A stretch of 64,000 nucleotides of DNA from positions 68,501 through 132,500 of the forward strand of contig JAJOZX010009051.1 in NCBI GenBank assembly GCA_023014485.1, given 5' to 3'. Below the pieces are notes generated by a model, which did not search any database, had not been told where the DNA came from, and saw only the letters and a program-made list of their open reading frames with translations. Both the position numbers and the translations under genes were made by a program. This document shows, piece after piece, positions 56,709 to 64,000 of this stretch. Position 1 is the stretch's first letter, and each line of letters starts with the position of its first letter. Origin of the DNA: Bathynomus jamesi. Taxonomy: Eukaryota > Arthropoda > Malacostraca > Isopoda > Cirolanidae.

Positions 56709-58050
56709 AGTAGTTCCCTCTCAGAGACGAAGGAACGATACTGAGAAGAAATACCATTCTGTTGGGAGACCTGATGAGGCCACTCCGAGATTTGACGCTT
56801 GGCCTGGTCGTGGAATTCCTGACGCAGGAAGGAATGAAGGGTCGTCAGATGCTCGGAAGAGGAAACGCTGGTGTATGGGGTGGGGGTTCCGCAGGGGGGT
56901 GGGGTTGGGGTACGGCAGGAATGGGGGACAGTGAGGAGCGAACGGAGGAAACGAGAGGGGCGGGGGGACTGTGTTGGTGGTCGAATGCTGTGCCCGTAAC
57001 TCGTCGCGTGGTTGTTCTCGTTGAGGTCGCTCCTGCCGCAGGGGTTGGACTTCGGCAGGAATGTGGAGCAATGAAGAGTGGACGAAGGAAACGAGAGGGG
57101 CCGGGGAACTGTCTGAGTTCGAATGCTGTGCCCGTAACTCGTCGTGTGATGTTGTCGTCGAGGTCGCTCCTGCCGAAGGGAGAAAAAGAAACGTCGTTCA
57201 AGTCCACGAGCAGCAGGAATTAATCCACGGAATGATGCAAAGAGACAGTTGATGAAGGCAGGGGATCGCCAACCCTGTGCCTGAAGTGTCTGTTTTGCAG
57301 TTTGCTTGTTGCGTGGAGGCATGTGTGCACTCTGCTCGTTGATTGAAGAATGCTTTCTTTTTAGGCCTTCCCGTAGGGAATGGGGAAGGGAAAACCCGTC
57401 GTGCTTACGGAAAAAAATTCGCTGATCAATGAGGCGCGTCACCAGATTTATCGCCAAATGATTTACCGTACAACGGCCGAGACGGGACCGTTGAATATTT
57501 TGGACGAGGTGGTGACGAAAGAATGCGCCGTTTGAAACGAATTTGGGACTGACTGCAGCGCTGGGGGGGTGGGGGGTGAGTGTTGTCCTGAGGCGTTAGG
57601 TGGTGAATTTCGTGAGTCCCTCCACGATCCGTTGACGGCGGAGCAGGACCCAATGCCAGTGGTGGCTTCTCCAAGGGGTCGCCGCGCCCCTGCCGTCAGG
57701 AGGCAGTGAGACTCGACTCAGGGGGACGCACTCGGGAATTTGAAAGTTGCGGTGATTGTGCGACGGCACATGACCGCGAGACAGTAAGGCATTAAAGTAC
57801 CGCGCGGAACGAATATCACTGTTTGCAAGTAGGCCTAGATAATTTCACTGAATTTATGAAACCGTACGTACATAGAAATTATTTGATATGGCTGCAGAAA
57901 ATCACATTGAATTTATGAATACCGTATTTACATAGAAATTATTTAATGTGGCTGCAAAAAAATGAAATGGTCAATAATAGCTAAGCACAAGGATCGCTGT
58001 GAATAAATAACGTAAAATAAGATTCGAGTCACTCCGGGGTTACACCAATT
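56709..58050 (-). other. Internal region of the LTR element, no retroviral-type genes
   Basis: GC-richer than the surroundings, with diverged internal repeats of about 135 bp (GTAACTCGTCG near 57,000 and 57,137, each followed by a GAGGTCGCTCCTGCCG block). A 370-codon minus-strand frame (56,345-57,457) runs from here into the LTR. It is low in complexity (Pro, Arg, Ser, His), crosses the LTR boundary and has no Gag or protease motif, so I do not call it a gene. Confidence 0.7.
58024..58050 (-). promoter_or_regulatory. Primer-binding-site candidate
   Basis: Read on the plus strand it is TTCGAGTCACTCCGGGGTTA followed by CACCA, which looks like the 3' end of a tRNA (T-loop TTCGAGT, then stems, then CCA). 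On the minus strand it starts TGG three bases inside the LTR end, the usual position. The tRNA species is not identified. Confidence 0.55.
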
Positions 58051-59532
58051 TATAGTGGAGCTAGTTTTAGCCGTTTAAGGTGATAATGATTTAATTGTAT
58101 GCAACGATTGATTTAGGCAATGACTGATTGCTTTATAATGATAGGCTGGGTTAATAATTTATGATGTAATACAGTATCACCGATTGGAATGAATGGTTAT
58201 TTGATTAGATCCACCATACTATTGGAAGTGACCGAAATGGCAGCGAGGTCACCAGCTTGGTTTACGCCAAGCAAATTAATATTAAGGTTATGAAAGACAC
58301 CTTACTTTTGTAGTTTATTATGAAAATAAATCCGTTATTTTATTCACTGTGATATAACAAAGAATTGACAGTAATTAATTGGTAGTTTTACGTTATGCTT
58401 ATGGCATAGGCTTAGCTAATAAGATGAAATGTTAATAGCTTAATTGACACGTAATAAATAATGTAATACTCATCGATGGTATGTAAATGGCATGCGACAT
58501 GTAACATTGAATAGGCCTAGTAATGATATAAAGAATGCACGTGCGTTTGGTACATTGAATGGAAACTGACACTGATTAAGTAGGCTAAATGATTGCATGG
58601 ATGCACATAGAATAATTGATGTGGCCTAATAATAATGGATTGAAATGCTTGCACACAATATCATTTATATAAAGACATTATGTGATGTTAAATGATTACG
58701 TCAAGAGAATATTTAACACACAAATATGACTTGAACATAATGACGGATGATACGCGGAAAAGGTATTGAATTGACACTTGAATTGGATGATAGGCCTACT
58801 GCGTTCTTACGAGAGTCAGTGGACGCGTATACACACTTTGGGAGTATAGCCTACCGTTCGGCGGTAGGCTAATGTAGGCTTCAAGAGTACTTACGAATAT
58901 GATGTACTTAGCTTAGGGCGTAAACTTGAAGGCGGTGAAGACGAACCTATTACGCAGATTCGAGCTGTCGTTGTTCGTTAAGCCTCTTGAGATGATGGAT
59001 GTAGGCTTCGTGGAGGCCTGAGGTGATGTTACTTCTCGAGGTGCAGGCTGTCGGCCTGGGTGCTGAATATATCTCGAGGAATGTAGAGAAACTTGAAGGC
59101 CGACCCGGCAAACCGCAGGCCCGAAGTGATTCCGGTTGGGCCTCGTTGGATTGCTTCTGCAGGTGGTCTTTAGATCTTACGTGAAGACAAATTGTAGGCC
59201 CTGAAGAAAGTAGCGGCCACGGCCCCTCGGCCAGGGGGCCGGAAAGCGGTTGGTGGACGCGCTGCTCACGTGATGACGTGCGTCGAGTGTGAGAGTGAGT
59301 GAAGTGAGTATAAAGTGGAAGCTCCTTTTATACCGTAGGCCTGTGACGTAGACTTCATTCTTAAGACGCTTTGTCCACGCGTCTTTTAGTGTTAACGGTT
59401 TTGTTCGCTCCCATTGGGGAAAAATAGACGCTCCATTGTTTGACTCTTGCCCACGTGTGTTCCAACTGTTTTATGGTAGCGTGGAAAGAAAGTATGTCTG
59501 TCGATTTGTTGGTCTATTTCTTGTCGATCCGC

Positions 59533-59536
<4 letters not shown>
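58051..59536 (-). repeat. LTR (5' LTR in minus orientation)
   Basis: Second copy, nine bases shorter overall. Differences from the other LTR include CCAGCTTGG for CCAGCTTTGG, and TAGTAATG for TTAGTTAATG. It ends GCTACA and then passes into an AT array. Confidence 0.85.
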
Positions 59537-59570
<34 letters not shown>

Positions 59571-59571
59571 A

Positions 59572-59630
<59 letters not shown>
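59537..59630. repeat. (AT)n array between LTR element and Tc1
   Basis: AT dinucleotides with two ATTAT irregularities. It provides the TA target of the element at 59,631. Confidence 0.93.
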
Positions 59631-59633
<3 letters not shown>

Positions 59634-59816
59634 GGGTTAGACAAAATAATATGAACACCCCGCGATTTCACCGGTTATCTTTACGGACTGCTCAGACACA
59701 AAGTAAACGGTCAAATGACTGGCAAACCTATTTAAATGCGTAACAGAGAGTGTATACGTCATGTTGTAACCCTCATGTTGTTTTTACAGATCTGAGTAAA
59801 TTATGAATTAGCAGTT

Positions 59817-60434
59817 ATGAAAGACCTGTCAGACTTCCAAAGAGGGCAAATTGTCGGAGCGCGGATGGCTGGGGCATCGGTGACGAAAACCGCTCAGATG
59901 TTCAGTGTATCCAGAGGAACTGTCTCTATGGTCATGTCTGCATACCAAAACCATGGAAAGACAAGCACCGACAAATGCAATAGTGGACGCAAGAAGAAGC
60001 TGTGTGATCGAGACCGCCGGGTGCTAAAGCGCATTGTGACAAAGAACCATAAGACCACAGCTCCAAAAGTGACTGCAGAGCTTAAACAGCATCTTGCAAG
60101 CCCGGTATCGACCAGAACTGTACGTCGCGAGCTCCATGGAGCTGGATACCATGGGAGGGCTGCAATTGCCAAACCCTTCCTTTCGCACATCAACATTGAG
60201 CGGCGCAGAAAATGGTGTAATGACCATAAGAATTGGTCAATGGAGCGGTGGAAGAATGTAGTCTACTCCGACGAATCCTCCTTTACGCTATTTCCATGTT
60301 CCGGTCGAGTTTACGTCTGGAGACGGCCTAAAGATGCTTATGACCCCGACTGCCTGACCCCAACCGTTAAGCATGGAGGCGGATCTGTGATGGTTTGGCA
60401 GCAATATCGTGGAATACTCTTGGCCCAGCTGTAG
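59817..60434 (+). pseudogene. Tc1-type transposase, N-terminal two-thirds
   Basis: ATG at 59,817 opens MKDLSDFQRGQIVGARMAG. The first helix-turn-helix is VTKTAQMFSVSRGTVSMVM and the second is VSTRTVRRELHGAGYHGR, with the GRKKKL hook between. ERWKNVVYSDESSFTLF contains the first catalytic Asp. HGGGSVMVW is the conserved segment before the second Asp. The frame is correct until about 60,400 and then shifts. Confidence 0.88.
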
Positions 60435-60604
60435 TACTGCATGGTAGGGTTAACGCCCAGGTCTATCTGTCAATATTGGCTGACCAGGTCCATCCCATGG
60501 TCCAAACGCTGTTTCCCAATGGCGGCGCCGTCTTCCAGGATGATAATGCACCAATCCACCCGCTGGGGTCGTTAAAAACTGTTGAAGAGCATGTTAGTGA
60601 GTAG
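60395..60604 (+). pseudogene. Tc1-type transposase, middle part with second Asp
   Basis: Continues as ISWNTLGPAVVLHGRVNAQ and FQDDNAPIH (second catalytic Asp). It stops at a TAG at 60,602-60,604, right after EEHVSE, where a working gene would read on. Confidence 0.85.
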
Positions 60605-60841
60605 AACGCTTGGATTGGCCTCCACAATCCCGGATCTTAACATTATCGAGCATCTGTGGTGTCAGTTGGAGCAGCAGGTCAGAAGCCGATTCCCACCGCC
60701 GGCGTCTTTGGAGGAACTGGAGCAGGGTTTGCTCGAAGAATGGCTCAGGATTCCTCTAGCACTGTCCAAAAGCTGTATGAATCAATTCCCCGACGCATTG
60801 CAGCTGTTATTGCCGCTAAAGGAGGACCAACTCCATATTAA
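60605..60841 (+). pseudogene. Tc1-type transposase, C-terminal part
   Basis: WPPQS in one frame and PDLNIIEHLWCQLEQQ in the next are separated by a lost base near 60,632. The latter holds the third catalytic residue (Glu of IEHLW), at a distance from the second Asp that fits DD34E. The end, YESIPRRIAAVIAAKGG, lies in yet another frame after a lost base near 60,765. The natural stop is TAA at 60,839-60,841. Confidence 0.85.
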
Positions 60842-60893
60842 GAATAAAAACCGCCATTCATCAAGGTGTTCCTATTATTTTGTCCAACCCCTG

Positions 60894-60894
60894 T

Positions 60895-60953
<59 letters not shown>

Positions 60954-61028
60954 CATATATATATATATATATATTTCATATATATATTATATATATATTT
61001 TATATATATATATATATATATATTTTTC

Positions 61029-61118
<90 letters not shown>

Positions 61119-61121
61119 CAT
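60894..61121. repeat. (AT)n array
   Basis: AT with TTTCATAT interruptions, between the Tc1 element and the left arm of the palindrome. Confidence 0.94.
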
Positions 61122-61563
61122 ATTTTAATGCTCAGGCAAGACATGATCTCTGTTTATAACGAAGAGAGTGTATACAAAATGTGAACATTGCAAAGCTTAA
61201 ACAGGATTCCTTATTAAGCGAAATCTAAAAAAATGATTATGAGATTTTAAAAAAACAACAGGTCACCAATTATTTAGCAAAGTAGAAAGCAAATCAAAAA
61301 ATTTATCCAAACCCGCGTTGGGCGATTTTGGTCCTTATGTAAAAATGAATACACACACGTACATACATATGAGTATAGGCATTAAGTTAAATATATAAGA
61401 ATATACAGGATTATATAAATACATGAACCATATAACACATGAATTTTTAAAAATGGATACTTTTTCTTACAATGGATACAGCGACTATATAAATGAATAC
61501 AAGAATTACATGAAGGATAAGATAATATAGGAATATGGGAATTATTTATGGTTCATTTTTACA
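61122..61563 (+). repeat. Left arm of a large palindrome; diverged alpha end
   Basis: 442 bp matched in reverse by 63,387-63,830. It contains CCGCGTTGGGCGATTTTGG and TATGTAAAAATGAA, a diverged version of the alpha terminus seen in 1-46,178, and ends with TTCATTTTTACA at the edge of an AT array. The hairpin arms are here about 200 bp apart (61,338-61,349 and 61,552-61,563). No gene. Confidence 0.85.
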
Positions 61564-61606
61564 TATATATGAAATATATATATATATATAATGAAATATA
61601 TATATA

Positions 61607-61649
<43 letters not shown>

Positions 61650-61863
61650 ATATAGATATTATATATATATATGAAATATATATATTATATATATGAAATA
61701 TATATATATTATATATATATTATATATATATATATTATATATATATATATATAAATATTATATATATCTATATGAATTATATATTATATATATATATGAA
61801 ATATTTATATATATATATATATATCTAAATATATATATATATATGAAATATATATAGAATATC

Positions 61864-61897
<34 letters not shown>

Positions 61898-61945
61898 TTC
61901 ATATATATGTATATATATATTTCAGATATTATATATATATATTTC

Positions 61946-61978
<33 letters not shown>

Positions 61979-61989
61979 ATATATATATA
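61564..61989. repeat. (AT)n array left of the second mariner
   Basis: GAAATAT interruptions until about 61,860 and TTTCATAT from about 61,890, so polarity flips near 61,880. Confidence 0.95.
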
Positions 61990-62187
61990 CAGGGTGTTTG
62001 AAAACTTTCTGTACAAATTGTAATGGGGGATAGGCAACACCAAGACAAACCCTTTTCGTCTATAAGCGTATGTTCGCTGACATCACCATTCGGCGCGAGA
62101 GGGCGCCGCTGCAATTGGCTAAAAGGTGAAGTGGGCTAGACTCGCGCTTGCCGCGGGCATTCTTAAATCGGACGTAGTACACGTAAC

Positions 62188-62412
62188 ATGGAGCGCTTAA
62201 CGACTGCTGAGATGGCTGACATGCATATGGTGTATGGGGCTGCCAATGGAAACGGAAGAGCTGATGTGAGGTTGTACCGACAGCGCTTCCCAAACAGACG
62301 TGTGCCAAACCACCAAACGTTTGCGCATTTGCATCGGCGACTGCGAGAAACTGGAACATTCCATGCAAACATGCATGACACTGGTCGGGAGAGAAACGTG
62401 CGCACTCCTGAC
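62188..62412 (+). pseudogene. Inverted duplicate of the mariner transposase start
   Basis: Plus-strand copy of the first 75 codons: [20 protein letters not shown] through [12 protein letters not shown]. It differs from the minus-strand original at a few residues (ERL for ESF, ADV for AAV). The similarity stops abruptly at 62,412 at the arm boundary. Confidence 0.85.
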
Positions 62413-62628
62413 GTCGAGTCGGGCAGGCAGCAGGTACTGCCCAATCAACTTGCCATGGACGATACCCGCCCAAACATTGACGGCGTACCGTTCATGATGA
62501 GCATGCACAAGTGTAGCATGTAGATTTGCGAGCGCCCACACGTGAGAATTGTGCATGTTAAACACACCCTCACGTGTGAAACAGGCCTCATCTGAGAACA
62601 GCACATAAGCCGGAAAATTAGGCTGCAC
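62413..62628 (-). pseudogene. Mariner-type transposase, first catalytic part
   Basis: Reads PAYVLFSDEACFTREGVFN (first catalytic Asp) and [18 protein letters not shown], a typical mariner core. It ends where the left inverted arm begins: beyond residue LDV the translation is antisense of the duplicated 5' region. The second and third catalytic residues are lacking. Confidence 0.8.
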
Positions 62629-62659
62629 CGCTGTCTGCTGCAGAAACCAGCGTGCGAAT

Positions 62660-63064
62660 TCACACGAAGAGGGTAATCCCAGGTTGTAATGCCTGGACTC
62701 TCTGACGATGAAACGGATGTAACTGCTGCTCGTGCAACACTCTCCAGACCAGGTCGTGGTTCACACCGAGGATACGTGCAACACCTCGCGTGCTTGCTCT
62801 TGGATTGTCCTCAAATCGCCGTAGGATTTCTTCTTCCATGTCAGGAGTCCGCACGTTTCTCTCCCGACCAGTGTCATGCATGTTTGCATGGAATGTTCCA
62901 GTTTCTCGCAGTCGCCGATGCAAATGCGCAAACGTTTGGTGGTTTGGCACACGTCTGTTTGGGAAGCGCTGTCGGTACAACCTCACAGCAGCTCTTCCGT
63001 TTCCATTGGCAGCCCCATACACCATATGCATGTCAGCCATCTCAGCAGTCGTGAAGCTCTCCAT
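62660..63064 (-). pseudogene. Mariner-type transposase N-terminus (DUF4817-like)
   Basis: ATG at 63,064 opens [20 protein letters not shown], then [18 protein letters not shown] and [15 protein letters not shown]. This is the DUF4817-type helix-turn-helix common in arthropod mariners. A second DNA-binding region follows: LRRFEDNPRASTRGVARILG and VNHDLVWRVLHEQQLHPF. The frame is lost near 62,690, after FHRQRVQALQPGI; the next fragment follows in another frame. Confidence 0.82.
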
Positions 63065-63262
63065 GTTACGCGTACTACGTCCGATTTAAGAATGCCCGCG
63101 GCAAGCGCGAGTCTAGCCCACTTCACCTTTTAGCCAATTGCAGCGGCGCCCTCTCGCGCCGAATGGTGACGTCAGCGGACATATGCTTATAGACGAAAAG
63201 GGTTTGTCTTGGTGTTGCCTATCCCCCATTACAATTTGTACAGAAAGTTTTCAAACACCCTG

Positions 63263-63386
<124 letters not shown>

Positions 63387-63830
63387 TGTAAAAATGAACC
63401 ATAAATAATTCCCATATTCCTATATTATCTTATCCTTCTTGTAATTCTTGTATTCATTTATATAGTCTCTGTATCCATTGTAAGAAAAGTATCCATTTTT
63501 AAAAATTCATGTTATATGGTTCATGTATTTATATAATCCTGTATATTCTTATATATTTAACTTTATATAATGCCTATACTCATATGTATGTACGTGTGTA
63601 TTCATTTTTACATAAGGACCAAAATCGCCCAACGCGAGTTTGGATAAAATTTTTGATTTGCTTTCTACTTTGCTAAATAATTGGTGACCTGTCGTTTTTT
63701 AAAATCTCATAATCATTTTTTTAGATTTCGCTTAATAAGGAATCCTGCTTAAGCTTTGCAATGTTCACATTTTGTATACACTCTCTTTCGTTATAAACAA
63801 TGAGATCATGTCTTGCCTAAGCATTAAAAT
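63387..63830 (-). repeat. Right arm of the large palindrome
   Basis: Reverse complement of 61,122-61,563 with scattered substitutions and small indels (for example CCTTCTTG for the complement of CATGAAGG). The similarity ends after GCATTAAAAT at about 63,830. Confidence 0.85.
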
Positions 63831-64000
63831 TGTACATCTTTAACCTTAAAATTTCACTCATATGCATATTTTAGTGTAAAGATGCATAGTCCGATTTCCA
63901 CTTTTAGTTAACTTGGCAGATCATGAAAACATCAGATCTGAAAAGTCGCGGTTTAATATAAAAATATGGTTTCGTCTTCAAATATTTTGTTTACTCGTTC
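63831..64000. other. Unassigned sequence at the window end
   Basis: AT-rich, without an open frame, tandem repeat or similarity to the modules above that I can see. Confidence 0.4.

Larger units (their letters stand above)
55214..59536 (-). mobile_element. Non-autonomous LTR retrotransposon with 1.49-kb LTRs
   Basis: Two direct repeats of 1,495 and 1,486 bp flank 1,342 bp of internal DNA. On the minus strand the LTR begins TGTAGCGGATC and ends CCACTATA. Just after the LTR on that strand lies TTGGTGTAACCCCGGAGTGA, a primer-binding-site-like sequence. Before the other LTR lies GAGAGGGAA, a polypurine-tract-like run. This fixes the orientation as minus. No gag, protease, RT or integrase is present, so it depends on a partner (LARD-like). 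The two LTRs differ by several one- to four-base indels and few substitutions. Confidence 0.8.
59631..60893 (+). mobile_element. Tc1-type DD34E transposon, full length, frameshifted
   Basis: Ends CAGGGGTTAGACAAAATAAT and, at the right, the complement with two mismatches in 29 bp (terminating at 60,893). TA lies on both sides. Its length of 1,263 bp and single gene are typical of complete Tc1-like elements. The transposase is interrupted by at least three frameshifts or stops. Confidence 0.9.
61990..63262 (-). mobile_element. Fold-back mariner derivative with DUF4817-type transposase
   Basis: The 1,273-bp element starts CAGGGTGTTTGAAAACTTTC and ends with the complement, flanked by TA. The first 423 bp (61,990-62,412) and last 423 bp (62,840-63,262) are inverted copies of each other. 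Both contain the 5' end of the transposase gene. The original 3' half of the gene is replaced by the left arm. The 427 bp between the arms are unique. Confidence 0.88.

Noticed and set aside
56345..57457. A 370-codon minus-strand frame in the LTR element
   Set aside because: It crosses the LTR boundary, is low in complexity, and has no Gag zinc knuckle, protease or polymerase motif. The GC-rich composition explains its length.

Overview
The window is repeat-dominated, AT-rich eukaryotic DNA. I find no intact gene and no host exon. Every recognisable protein-coding stretch is the broken remains of a transposable element. The mix is animal-like, and an arthropod (crustacean or chelicerate) is my best guess: Tc1/mariner elements of the DUF4817 and DD41D kind, a CR1-type LINE with an esterase-like ORF1, a hAT-like element, a zinc-ligand DDE element, a non-autonomous LTR element, and very long (AT)n arrays. 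That is an inference from TE families, not a demonstrated taxonomy.

Positions 1 to about 46,178 are a macrosatellite-like array. The basic monomer repeats every 4.9 to 5.9 kb and has two modules. Alpha is about 1.7-1.9 kb, usually starts GTTAACCCC and ends at a small hairpin (TGTAAAAATG ... CATTTTTACA). Beta is about 3-4 kb and contains several short tandem arrays. Monomers sit in blocks of alternating orientation: reverse 1-4,262; forward 4,834-27,430; reverse 30,351-37,069; forward 39,313-46,178. All three orientation switches fall in (AT)n arrays. Within the forward block, three near-identical copies of about 3.76 kb (16.1-19.9, 20.1-23.7 and 23.8-27.4 kb) have a 2.25-kb piece replaced by an AT array.

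The AT arrays hold all the recognisable mobile elements. These are a hAT-like element with perfect 13-bp TIRs and an 8-bp target duplication (27,631-30,334); a Penelope-like 3' tail candidate (37.6-37.9 kb); an inverted/tandem cluster of three tRNA-like Pol III units (38.1-39.1 kb); a fold-back DD41D mariner (46,411-47,337); a CR1 LINE (47.8-54.2 kb) whose 3' UTR is split by an element with CACTAGG ends and a CxxC/HxxxxH DDE protein (51,454-53,991); an internally deleted Tc1 (54,236-55,199); a non-autonomous LTR element on the minus strand (55,214-59,536); a frameshifted Tc1 (59,631-60,893); and a second fold-back mariner (61,990-63,262) at the centre of a 442-bp-arm palindrome (61,122-63,830). 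None of them interrupts an alpha or beta module.

The most notable observations are the orientation-switching array with AT arrays anchored at one hairpin, the two mariner derivatives that each replaced half of the element by an inverted copy of the other half, and the zinc-ligand DDE element. Parts of 22.5-26.2 kb carry a high density of one-base deletions compared with sister copies and may be poorly polished assembly.
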